Below, piece by piece: positions 1 through 5,824 of a stretch of 5,824 nucleotides of DNA (within the stretch, counting starts at the first letter, position 1; each line of letters begins with the position of its first letter). The stretch is from Gammaproteobacteria bacterium (lineage in GTDB: Bacteria; Pseudomonadota; Gammaproteobacteria; Steroidobacterales; BM003). Both the position numbers and the translations under genes were made by a program. The notes under the pieces were generated by a model. It was not told the origin of the DNA. It made no database searches and saw only the letters and a list, made by a program, of their open reading frames with translations. The DNA lies in contig JAPHSC010000417.1 in NCBI GenBank assembly GCA_026193125.1, positions 1-5,824 on the forward strand. The letters run 5' to 3'.

Positions 1-89
1 CTCAGATAATGAGGTAACCCGGCAATAATGTCGATAAAGGCGCCTGAATAAACACTTGCCGGCTGTCCCCACAACGCGTCCCCACCACT
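1..89. other. left-edge segment without an assignable gene
   Basis: This stretch lies beyond the aldolase terminator. All forward frames meet stops quickly. One leftward frame stays open from the terminator to the window edge and could begin at a TTG near position 74, preceded by a G-rich stretch, giving about 24 codons. That is too short to judge, so no gene is called. Confidence 0.4.
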
Positions 90-120
90 AAAAAGGCCCC
101 CGGGATCGCTCCCGGAGGCC
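90..120 (-). terminator. intrinsic terminator of the aldolase gene
   Basis: Read on the minus strand, an 11-bp GC-rich stem (plus-strand arms 110-120 and 95-105, one G-T wobble) closes a four-base GCGA loop and is followed at once by five T residues (plus-strand A-run 90-94). The hairpin lies about 33 bases past the aldolase stop. The forward side has only a broken T-rich stretch (ttgcttctt), so it should act mainly on leftward transcription. Confidence 0.9.
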
Positions 121-152
121 TTGCTTCTTCGGTCTTCGCTTACAGCCCGATA

Positions 153-1046
153 TCAGGTGTTGGAGGCGTCGAAGATGCTCTGGATGGAGGCATCCAGCAT
201 GGCGTTGAACTCAGCGTCGGACTGCTGCTTCTTCAGGCCCTCGGACAGGGCGCGGGAGAAACTGGCGACCATGCCTTTCTGGCGTGCCAGCCGGGCATTG
301 GCCTCTTCACGCGAGTAGCCGCCAGACAGGGCCACGACCTTGGCCACCTGCATGTGTGCGACGAAGTCCGCATACAGGCCATCCTTCTCCGGCAGGGTCA
401 GCTTCAGCATCACCAGCTCGTCGGGATGCAGGGCATTCAGTTCACCCAGGACCTCGGCGTGCAATATGTCTTCGGCCTTGGCCTTGTCCGGGCAGTGGAT
501 ATCCACCTCGGGCTCAATGATGGGCACGAGACCGGCCGCGATAATCTGGCGACCAATTTCAAACTGCTGCCTCACCACGGCGCGAATACCGGCGGCATTG
601 GCCTGCTTGATCACCGAGCGCATCTTGGTGCCGAAAATACCGGCCGCCTTGGCTTTCTTGAGCAGGGCGTCCAGGTCGGGCATGGGCTTCATCAGCTGCA
701 CACCGTCCTTCTCGTCGGCCAGACCCTTGTCCACCTTCAGGAAGGGCACCACGTGCTTCACGTCCCACAGGTAGTGAGGAGTGGGCTTGCCTTCGACCTT
801 GCGGTCCATGGTGTTCTCGAACAGGATGGCGCCCATGATGCGCTTACCGGTGAACGCCGGTGAGGTCATGATGCGGGTACGCATGGCATGCACCACGGTG
901 TACATACCCTCCTCGTCTGTCCAGGCATCCGGGGTAACGCCATACAGACCTAGCGCCTTGGGTGTGCTGCCGCCGCTTTGATCCAGCGCCGCGATGAAAC
1001 CGGGTTCGGTTCTGACTTTTTCAAGTTGTTGATCGAAGGTGCTCAC
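153..1046 (-). CDS. fda: class I fructose-bisphosphate aldolase
   Basis: This is a cytoplasmic glycolytic and gluconeogenic enzyme that reversibly cleaves fructose 1,6-bisphosphate to dihydroxyacetone phosphate and glyceraldehyde 3-phosphate through a lysine Schiff base, without a metal. From the chosen start it is 297 residues, close to the roughly 296 usual for the short bacterial class I type. Visible motifs are ALDQSGGSTPK (residues 20-30), the acidic IIEPEVDI (176-183), the Schiff-base lysine K215 in VMLKLTLPEK, and a phosphate-binding LSGGYSR (240-246). The frame stays open to an ATG at 1157, but the extra 37 residues do not resemble the family and run across the promoter region. A GTG at 1046 with GAGG six bases upstream gives the normal N-terminus (VSTFDQQLEKV). 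It is a stand-alone gene with its own terminator. No pgk or pyk neighbour is visible. Confidence 0.95.
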   Translation of the reverse strand: MSTFDQQLEKVRTEPGFIAALDQSGGSTPKALGLYGVTPDAWTDEEGMYTVVHAMRTRIMTSPAFTGKRIMGAILFENTMDRKVEGKPTPHYLWDVKHVVPFLKVDKGLADEKDGVQLMKPMPDLDALLKKAKAAGIFGTKMRSVIKQANAAGIRAVVRQQFEIGRQIIAAGLVPIIEPEVDIHCPDKAKAEDILHAEVLGELNALHPDELVMLKLTLPEKDGLYADFVAHMQVAKVVALSGGYSREEANARLARQKGMVASFSRALSEGLKKQQSDAEFNAMLDASIQSIFDASNT

Positions 1047-1052
1047 AATGTG

Positions 1053-1056
1053 CCTC
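1053..1056 (-). promoter_or_regulatory. ribosome binding site of the aldolase
   Basis: GAGG on the minus strand (cctc on plus) lies six bases before the GTG at 1046. It is the only well-placed Shine-Dalgarno near the N-terminus and supports GTG over the ATG at 1157. Confidence 0.65.
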
Positions 1057-1092
1057 GCCTGGATGTAATCGTTAAAAGGGGGTGATCGCCGG

Positions 1093-1098
1093 ATTGTA
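1093..1098 (-). promoter_or_regulatory. candidate -10 element of the aldolase promoter
   Basis: TACAAT on the minus strand lies about 47 bases upstream of the GTG start, which fits a short leader. No good -35 box lies at 16-18 bases; the nearest TTGTGC is 21 bases upstream. The call rests on the -10 match and its position only. Confidence 0.35.
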
Positions 1099-1392
1099 CC
1101 CCAAACCCCCGGAATGACCGCACAAAACGGCGTAAAAATCAGTCTCGAATTGGGCAAAAATTCCCATACCGAAGCGCCGAGAGACTGCCGGGAAGCGGCC
1201 TCCGTCCAATTGGCGCCATGCCCCCGTGGCTGCGCCTCCTCGGCCTGCCACCACTTACTCCCGGGCTTGGTTGGATATGGGCGAAGTCATCGCGGGTCTG
1301 CCAAAAAACGGCGCTGCAAAATTCATGCTGAACCTTTAGGCGGATATTCGTACACTATCGCCGGTGACCGCGGAGAGCCTCCAGAACCTACC

Positions 1393-2085
1393 ATGCTGAA
1401 ATTTTACGACAGGCTGACGGAATACAACGTCGAGACGGACGAGGAGCAGATCATCGAGACCCTCACCGCCATCCTGCTGGATCAGGTGACTGATGACCTG
1501 ATGCTGCAGAATTTCTACCAGGACGTACCGGTAAGCTTCAAGGCTGCCATTAACCGTATCGAGGATAACCTGGTAGAGGTCACCGCACACAAGCTGCAAA
1601 CCCGCGTCATGGGCATCGAAAAACAAACCCTGATCCGCAGCAGCCACCTGATCCACCCGGTGATCGCACAGGTACGTCAACTGAACACGCGCACCAACGT
1701 GGCCGAACTGAGCCAGCTCGCCTACGCCTGGGTGCCCTCGGATCGGCGCCGCTTCGTCAGGGTGCATTTACGCGAGAACCACACTGCCGTGTTCAAGAAC
1801 AGCCACTTTCACCTGCAAGCCACCATCTGGAATATCTCCATAGGCGGCGTGGCAGTGCTGAGCAAGCAGGTGGAGAAAATAGAGCGTGGCAGCCGGGGCT
1901 TGCTGCACCTGGACCTGGGTGAGGTACAGGCGGACATCCCCGCCACCCTGCTGCGCATCCGTGACAAGGGCGACCTCAAGAAATACGTCTTTGAGCTGCA
2001 ACGGGGCGGCGAATTCGAGCCAGAGATATCCAGGCTCATCAGCGATCGCCAGAACGAGATCCTCCAGGAACTGACCGCCCAGTAA
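1393..2085 (+). CDS. PilZ-domain protein, probable c-di-GMP effector
   Basis: This is a 230-residue soluble protein with no signal peptide or membrane segment. The C-terminal half is a PilZ domain: the arginine motif at 118-123 (RRRFVR, R119-x3-R123) and N147-x-S149-x-x-G152 (NISIGG) are the two conserved c-di-GMP contacts. The preceding part (about 40-115) is beta-rich and is placed like the YcgR-type PilZ N-terminal domain. An acidic helical segment starts the protein (residues 14-40). PilZ proteins bind c-di-GMP and change motility, polysaccharide export or transcription; the partner cannot be told here. ATG 1393 is chosen because the upstream in-frame sequence looks non-coding, although no good Shine-Dalgarno precedes it (GGAG lies 17 bases away). 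It appears monocistronic: the next gene is 129 bases downstream, past a repeat. Confidence 0.85.
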   Translation: MLKFYDRLTEYNVETDEEQIIETLTAILLDQVTDDLMLQNFYQDVPVSFKAAINRIEDNLVEVTAHKLQTRVMGIEKQTLIRSSHLIHPVIAQVRQLNTRTNVAELSQLAYAWVPSDRRRFVRVHLRENHTAVFKNSHFHLQATIWNISIGGVAVLSKQVEKIERGSRGLLHLDLGEVQADIPATLLRIRDKGDLKKYVFELQRGGEFEPEISRLISDRQNEILQELTAQ

Positions 2086-2097
2086 AAGGCGTCCGAC

Positions 2098-2119
2098 AAA
2101 GGTGTCAGGTTTATTTTTC
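2098..2119 (+). repeat. 22-bp direct repeat, copy 1
   Basis: The core ggtgtcaggtttatttttc, preceded by aaa, occurs here and identically at 4609-4630 in the same orientation. This copy begins 12 bases after the PilZ stop. From memory, very similar T-rich motifs are scattered in many proteobacterial genomes, often near RAYT/Y1-type transposases; no transposase is visible here. Confidence 0.85.
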
Positions 2120-2214
2120 GCACGGACAGGCCCCGCCAACAGCGTAACGCCTTGCACCGCCACCACGCCCCGGGCGACACTGCACGCCAGTCATACAACA
2201 ACGTGAGCTGAACC

Positions 2215-3432
2215 ATGCGTCAAACCCTGCCCCGCTTCGCCGTCCTGTTTCTTTGGTCCTGCCTGCTCACCACCGCGCAGGCTGCAGACTATGCCCTCAC
2301 CCATGCCAGGCTGTTCAACGGCTATGAGAACCAGATTCATGCTGACGTTACGGTGCTCGTGCATGACGGCAAGATTACGAGCATTGCCGGCGCCGATGCG
2401 CTCATTCCCGACGGTTACGAGCTCATTGATTGCCAGGGTTATTACCTGCTGCCCGGTCTGTTCGATGTGCATACCCACCTGGACAACCTGGACCAGGCCC
2501 GGCGCGCGCTGGAGTCCGGCGTCACCACGGTACGCAGCGCCTCGGTGCCTGCCTACCAGGACGTGACCATTCGCGAGCTGGCGCGGGCCGGCAAGATTCC
2601 CGGTCCGGATATGGTGGCGGCAGGCGTGTATGTCACGCCCAACCTGGACGAGTCCGTGCTGGCCGATCCGCGCCTGGTGCCACTGTTCAACGGAGTACAA
2701 ACCGACGAGCAACTGCGGCAGCTGGTGAACATCAACATCGACCGTGGCGTGGACGTGATCAAGACCCGCGGCACCGAGCGTGCCGGGCGCGCCGATACCG
2801 ATCCGCGCGAGCAGGTCTATACCGAGCATCAGTTACGCGTAGTGGTCGAAGAAGCCGCCAAGCGCAACATACCGGTGATGGTGCATGCACATGGCGATGA
2901 AGGGGCACGCGCCGCGGTGCTGGCCGGCGCTCGCAGCATCGAGCATGGCACCTATATCTCCGATGACACCATCGCCCTGATGAAGGAGCGCGGTACCTGG
3001 TTCGTCCCCACCTACGTCACCATGGACGAGATGAACGAGCAAAAATATGAAGCCGCCCTGCGTCTGCGTGGCCGTCACATGGTGCCCCAGCTGGAGAAGG
3101 CATTTCGCAAGGCTCACGCCGCGGGACTGAAGATCGCCACCGGCGCTGACAATTATTACGAACCCGAATCCGTCAATCGTATCTCGGTGGAAGCCGAGCA
3201 ATTCGTGCGCATGGGAATGACTAACTTCGAGGCCCTGCAATCCGCCACCACGTCTTCCGCCGAGCTGCTGCAGCTGCAGGACAAGACCGGGCGTATCAAG
3301 GAAGGTTTCGAGGCCGACATGATCCTGGTGCCGGCCAATCCGCTGGAGGACATCACCGCCCTGCAGGACGTGCTGCTGGTGATGAGCAACGGCCAGGTCG
3401 CCTTGAAGCGCATACCGTTTGGGCTTGAGTAA
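2215..3432 (+). CDS. exported metal-dependent amidohydrolase (imidazolonepropionase/prolidase-like)
   Basis: This is a 405-residue enzyme of the amidohydrolase superfamily, expected in the periplasm. A Sec signal peptide covers about residues 1-23 (R2 and R7, a hydrophobic core, then TTAQA before ADYAL). The small beta domain (24-80) leads into the TIM barrel at LPGLFDVHTH. Binuclear metal ligands can be placed: H86 and H88, the likely carboxylated K183 (VDVIKTRGT), H224 or H226 (VHAHGDEG), H244 (IEHGTYI) and D312 (TGADNYYE). The C-terminal beta strands return at KEGFEADMILV. This subgroup includes Xaa-Pro and N-acyl amino acid hydrolases, and the substrate cannot be read from sequence. The start is the ATG that gives the signal peptide; only a weak GTGAG precedes it. 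It converges on the lipoprotein gene with 73 bases between and no clear terminator. Confidence 0.9.
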   Translation: MRQTLPRFAVLFLWSCLLTTAQAADYALTHARLFNGYENQIHADVTVLVHDGKITSIAGADALIPDGYELIDCQGYYLLPGLFDVHTHLDNLDQARRALESGVTTVRSASVPAYQDVTIRELARAGKIPGPDMVAAGVYVTPNLDESVLADPRLVPLFNGVQTDEQLRQLVNINIDRGVDVIKTRGTERAGRADTDPREQVYTEHQLRVVVEEAAKRNIPVMVHAHGDEGARAAVLAGARSIEHGTYISDDTIALMKERGTWFVPTYVTMDEMNEQKYEAALRLRGRHMVPQLEKAFRKAHAAGLKIATGADNYYEPESVNRISVEAEQFVRMGMTNFEALQSATTSSAELLQLQDKTGRIKEGFEADMILVPANPLEDITALQDVLLVMSNGQVALKRIPFGLE

Positions 3433-3505
3433 AAAGCAGAGTGCTCCGTACACCGCCAAAATGATACGTGAAACTTAGCCTGCGACAGTCTGATCGACCG
3501 CCTCC

Positions 3506-4513
3506 CTACTCGTCCTTCACCACGAAGGTCTTCAGCATGTTCTTGCTCATGCTGTTGGGCACCTCAGACACAAAGGCATAGTTCCCCGGCTCAAGGTCGG
3601 CGCTGAAATAGCCGGTATTTCCGGCGGGCATGTCATTCACACCACCCAGGAAGGTAAAGCCCTCCGGTGCGGGTGAAATCAAGCCCTCCGGATTCGCCCA
3701 GTTCATCCAATGCTCAAGCACCTTGAGATCAGCGCCAGCTTCGTACTTGACCAGGTTGATATCATGGCCGACGAAATTCTCGTGCACCTTCTGGTCTTTG
3801 AAGAAGACCGAAAACGTCTGCTTACCTTTACGTATATTGTCGCTAAACACGATGCCCACGGCGCTCGAAATGGCAATCTGCACGTCTTGTGTCAACACCC
3901 GCTCGGGGGCCACCTCGCTGGTTACAACCAGCGCCTTCGCCATACCCACGACCGAATGAAAAGTGCCGTTCGGCATCTTCACATAGCACTCAACGATGTA
4001 ATAACCCGGGTCGAGCTTGAGGGTTGTTTCAGTGGTCATCCACGGTGAAATCAGACCCGAGCCACCCGAGAAAACCACCTCGGAGAACCACGGCGGAAGA
4101 TTGGCGAATACAGCGACACCCTCTTCAGGCGCCCCGTTCGATATAAAATCCATGCCTTCCTGGAAGACCGGAAACACTTCCTTCTTGGCATCTTTCAGGG
4201 TTTTTCCTTCCGGATATTTATCCAGCAGGAAGAAATGGGTTTGATCAGACTGATTGATGTAACGGAACGTATGCCAGCCGGACGGGATTTCCTTGACCAT
4301 CTTGAAATTCATGTTTTCCGTGACGATCTCAATCGCGTCGTCCCTTTCGGCTACCAGTTTCACCTCACCCTCTTTATGCTTCTCCGATTCACATGCCTGC
4401 AGCCCGAGCAGCGTGACGGCAATGAGTAACAAGGAGGTCAGCCCTCGCCGGGCCGATAGACATCTCATGTTGTGCATAGCGGTAAGTATCCGAATGGAGG
4501 TTATTGCCGACAT
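3506..4513 (-). CDS. lipoprotein with tandem cupredoxin-like domains, function unknown
   Basis: It is 335 residues from the first ATG. The lipoprotein signal fits a start at M16 (position 4468) or M13 (4477) better: RCLSARR, a hydrophobic core, then LGLQA before C41. No start has a clear Shine-Dalgarno. Glu at +2 suggests outer-membrane sorting. Two related halves follow (about 55-200 and 205-335). Each has G-x-HTF or G-x-QTF, a His-containing strand, F-x-GG, an L-x-PG-x-Y strand, and an ending M-x-K-x-x-VV-x-x-E. The first half places H93, C176, H186 and M191 as in type-1 copper cupredoxins (His-x4-Met exact). The second has S316 and N320 at the Cys and His positions, with M326 kept. Copper binding is inference. 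I do not recognise a named family, and a plain structural beta-sandwich is the main alternative. Its G+C is lower and more uneven than that of the amidohydrolase. Confidence 0.85.
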   Translation of the reverse strand: MSAITSIRILTAMHNMRCLSARRGLTSLLLIAVTLLGLQACESEKHKEGEVKLVAERDDAIEIVTENMNFKMVKEIPSGWHTFRYINQSDQTHFFLLDKYPEGKTLKDAKKEVFPVFQEGMDFISNGAPEEGVAVFANLPPWFSEVVFSGGSGLISPWMTTETTLKLDPGYYIVECYVKMPNGTFHSVVGMAKALVVTSEVAPERVLTQDVQIAISSAVGIVFSDNIRKGKQTFSVFFKDQKVHENFVGHDINLVKYEAGADLKVLEHWMNWANPEGLISPAPEGFTFLGGVNDMPAGNTGYFSADLEPGNYAFVSEVPNSMSKNMLKTFVVKDE

Positions 4514-4597
4514 TGGTTTTCGGCTTGCGTAGATCGTGACTCCGGTCGCTGTCTCCTGGCAAGTCTATTCGGTGACAGTTCCCGAGTAAGCGTAAAT

Positions 4598-4603
4598 ATT
4601 ATA
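4598..4603 (-). promoter_or_regulatory. candidate -10 element for the lipoprotein gene
   Basis: A perfect TATAAT on the minus strand (attata on plus) lies 85 bases before the first ATG and 130 before M16. The -35 position at 17 bp falls inside repeat copy 2 and reads AATAAA, a poor match, so any promoter would rely on the -10 or an activator. Confidence 0.4.
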
Positions 4604-4608
4604 GCGAA

Positions 4609-4630
4609 AAAGGTGTCAGGTTTATTTTTC
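4609..4630 (+). repeat. 22-bp direct repeat, copy 2
   Basis: This copy is identical to 2098-2119 over 22 bases and in the same orientation. It lies 16 bases beyond the hicB stop and upstream of the lipoprotein gene. A related-looking ggtgacagtt lies about 40 bases to its left (4571-4580). Confidence 0.85.
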
Positions 4631-4646
4631 CCGTTGGCTCGCCATC

Positions 4647-4859
4647 TCAGGCAGCAACTTCAACATAGTCGACCCGACTTGATGCCCGGGGTATTGGGAG
4701 GTCGTCAGAACGAAGTCCAGCTAAGTGGAATTCGATGGCTTCCCTGATGGAACTTTCCGTTTCCTCTACCGTTGCCCCAGTAGCCACGCACCCAGGCAGA
4801 TCCGGAACATATGCCGAATAGTTCGAACCAGCATCTTCAATTACGATCGCGTATCTCAT
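4647..4859 (-). CDS. hicB: HicB-family antitoxin, short form
   Basis: This 70-residue protein is the antitoxin partner of HicA. The family's partial RNase H-like fold is clear: strand MRYAIVIE, then YSAYVPDLPGC (14-24), VATGATVEE (25-33), the amphipathic helix IREAIEFHLAGL and the closing SSRVDYVEV. It binds HicA and blocks its RNA-cleaving site. Many HicB proteins add a C-terminal HTH or ribbon-helix-helix domain that represses the operon; this one ends right after the core, so it has no visible DNA-binding part. It is second in the operon, starting six bases after the hicA stop, so translation is probably coupled. The Shine-Dalgarno is weak (GAG within the hicA end). Confidence 0.9.
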   Translation of the reverse strand: MRYAIVIEDAGSNYSAYVPDLPGCVATGATVEETESSIREAIEFHLAGLRSDDLPIPRASSRVDYVEVAA

Positions 4860-4865
4860 AGGTAT

Positions 4866-5057
4866 CTACTCATTTTTGAGGCCAGCCTGCTTTAGGATAC
4901 TGTTGAGAGTGCCGGGTGCCAAGTTATCTGACGGCTTGCCTGGAACAGTCACGCGCCCCGGCTTGATTTGGTGCTTTAGCTGACGATGACTTCCACGTCG
5001 GGCGATCTCGGTCCAACCGTCTTTTCGCAACATTCGCAGGATTGCCCTCACTTTCAT
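4866..5057 (-). CDS. hicA: HicA-family toxin, mRNA interferase
   Basis: This 63-residue protein has a double-stranded-RNA-binding-like fold. HicA toxins cleave mRNA independently of the ribosome and stop growth unless held by HicB. Family marks are DGWTEIARRGSHRQLKH (13-29) with catalytic His H24, the strand GRVTVPGK, and the C-terminal GTLNSILKQAGL, which is strongly conserved. The length is normal and nothing is missing, so it should be active. It is the first gene of a leftward pair with hicB six bases downstream. ATG 5057 directly follows a GGTGG, which is too close for an ideal Shine-Dalgarno; weak initiation is common for toxins. It lies just past an intergenic hairpin element, consistent with gain by transfer. 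Confidence 0.92.
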   Translation of the reverse strand: MKVRAILRMLRKDGWTEIARRGSHRQLKHQIKPGRVTVPGKPSDNLAPGTLNSILKQAGLKNE

Positions 5058-5128
5058 CCACCAACAGTGGCTGAAGCAACTTGGGTGGGGCCATCAACAT
5101 TTCACGAGATATCGTCGAATAATGACCC

Positions 5129-5179
5129 GTAGGGTGCACTCTGTGCACCATCCCAATCGGTGCGTGAAACGCACCCTAC
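5129..5179. repeat. REP-like paired-hairpin element
   Basis: The ends gtagggtgc (5129-5137) and gcaccctac (5171-5179) are perfect inverted repeats. Inside are two adjacent hairpins: a 6-bp stem (ggtgca 5133-5138 with tgcacc 5144-5149) and a 7-bp stem (ggtgcgt 5159-5165 with acgcacc 5169-5175, loop gaa). From memory, GTAGGGTGCG/CGCACCCTAC elements recur between genes in many proteobacteria. It starts 15 bases after the rmuC stop and could slow or end rmuC transcription or protect its mRNA, but no T-run follows, so it is not an intrinsic terminator. Confidence 0.8.
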
Positions 5180-5193
5180 CCGCCATCTCCGCC

Positions 5194-5824
5194 CTAATCG
5201 TCGTCGTCTTCCTCAAACTCGTCCTCGTCCACTCCGGGCGGAAGAGTCAGCATCTCCTCCACCCCGGGCACGGGCAGCGCCTCCACGGAGCGAAGCTTGC
5301 GTTCGATAGCGCGGGTACGTGCCCCGGTCTGGTCGATGCTCTTGCGGGCGGTATCCAGTTGTTTGCCCACCCGGTCCAGCACATCGCCGAACTTGCCGAA
5401 CTCGCTCTTCACTGCCGAGAGCACTTTCCACACCTCGGATGAGCGCTGGGCGATGGCCAGGGTCTTGAAGCCCATACGCAGGGAATTGAGGATGGCGGCC
5501 AGGGTGGTGGGCCCGGCCACCACGATGCGGTAATCGTTCTGCAGCTTCTCCATCAGACCCGGCTGACGCAGGGCCTCGGCGTACAGACCCTCGGTGGGCA
5601 GGAACAGGATGGCGAAGTCGGTGGTCTTGGGCGGATTCAAATACTTGCTGCTGATGTCCTTGGCGGAGTTTTGCACCGAGCGCACCAGGGCGGCCACGGC
5701 CTGGGCCACCGCCACCGCATCACCGGCCTCGGAGGCCTCCACCAGGCGCAGGTAGTCCTCCTGGGGGAACTTCGCATCAATGGGCAGCCACACCTGGCTG
5801 TCCTTGTCATCCTCGGGCCCGGGC
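5194..5824 (-). CDS. rmuC: DNA recombination protein RmuC, C-terminal part (window-truncated)
   Basis: The last 209 residues are present; the frame runs off the right edge without a start, so the N-terminal membrane or coiled-coil part lies outside. RmuC limits recombination at inverted repeats and is predicted to be a nuclease of the PD-(D/E)xK type. Clear family marks are VWLPIDAKFPQEDYLRL (partial residues 11-27, D16-x-K18 possibly part of the active site), TDFAILFLPTEG (68-79), VVAGPTTLAAILNSLRMGF, and the long helix with RSSEVWKVLSAVKSEFGKF. The protein ends in a very acidic tail (DEDEFEEDDDD). A GTG lies at 5793, but the conserved residues continue upstream of it (SQVWLP), so it is not the true start. 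Confidence 0.93.
   Translation of the reverse strand, partial: PGPEDDKDSQVWLPIDAKFPQEDYLRLVEASEAGDAVAVAQAVAALVRSVQNSAKDISSKYLNPPKTTDFAILFLPTEGLYAEALRQPGLMEKLQNDYRIVVAGPTTLAAILNSLRMGFKTLAIAQRSSEVWKVLSAVKSEFGKFGDVLDRVGKQLDTARKSIDQTGARTRAIERKLRSVEALPVPGVEEMLTLPPGVDEDEFEEDDDD

Larger units (their letters stand above)
1047..1392. other. divergent intergenic spacer between aldolase and PilZ genes
   Basis: These 346 bases must hold the promoters of both flanking genes. The aldolase side has a TACAAT. On the PilZ side a weak TACACT (1351-1356) lies about 37 bases before the ATG, with a poor CTGAAC 17 bases upstream of it, so that promoter is only tentative. The PilZ frame is open back to 1114, but the translation there is low in recognisable content and overlaps the aldolase leader. 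I see no hairpin, repeat or RNA gene here. Confidence 0.5.

Noticed and set aside
354..863. Long forward open frame opposite the aldolase
   Set aside because: It lies wholly antisense to a well-conserved enzyme; its translation is a compositional shadow with no family motif.
1047..1157. N-terminal extension of the aldolase to ATG 1157
   Set aside because: It adds 37 residues unlike the family, crosses the likely -10 element, and the GTG at 1046 has a good ribosome site.
1114..1392. N-terminal extension of the PilZ protein
   Set aside because: The 93 extra residues look non-coding (rich in Gly, Arg, Pro, Cys) and overlap the divergent aldolase promoter area.
2091..2127. Possible terminator after the PilZ gene (T-rich stretch)
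   Set aside because: Only a 4-bp stem or a 5-bp stem with a 27-base loop can form, and the T-run belongs to the direct repeat.
2191..3459. Two long reverse open frames opposite the amidohydrolase
   Set aside because: Both are shadows of a high-GC gene with intact metal-ligand motifs; their His- and Gln-rich translations match no family.
5101..5119. Possible hicAB operator palindrome around gatatc
   Set aside because: The arms align only with shifted centres, so there is no consistent dyad.
4924..5151. Reverse frame overlapping hicA
   Set aside because: It overlaps hicA in another frame, and hicA carries all family motifs.

Overview
The window is a chromosomal stretch of a moderately GC-rich proteobacterium. 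The best guess is a gammaproteobacterium, because the short bacterial-type class I aldolase, RmuC, the PilZ protein and the LolB-style lipoprotein signal all fit one. That placement is inferred from gene types and base composition, not from any marker gene.

Layout. Positions 1-89 hold no assignable gene. A strong intrinsic terminator (90-120) closes a leftward class I fructose-bisphosphate aldolase (153-1046, GTG start). A 346-base divergent spacer separates it from a rightward PilZ-domain protein (1393-2085). Next come a rightward exported metal-dependent amidohydrolase (2215-3432) and, converging on it, a leftward two-domain lipoprotein (3506-4513). A leftward hicA-hicB toxin-antitoxin pair (5057-4647) follows. 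The right edge holds the C-terminal 209 residues of RmuC (leftward, truncated by the window end).

Repeats. Two perfect 22-bp direct copies of one sequence lie at 2098-2119 and 4609-4630 and bracket exactly the amidohydrolase and lipoprotein genes. A REP-like paired hairpin (5129-5179) sits between rmuC and hicA. The hicAB pair therefore lies between two kinds of dispersed-looking repeat, as expected for an acquired accessory module.

How the genes relate. The genes do not form one pathway: central carbon metabolism, c-di-GMP signalling, an exported hydrolase, an envelope lipoprotein, a toxin-antitoxin pair and a recombination factor are mostly separate transcription units. The most unusual protein is the lipoprotein. 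It looks like a tandem duplication of a cupredoxin-like beta-sandwich in which the first copy keeps a plausible His/Cys/His/Met type-1 copper set and the second has lost the Cys and the C-terminal His. I saw no clearly novel multi-gene system.
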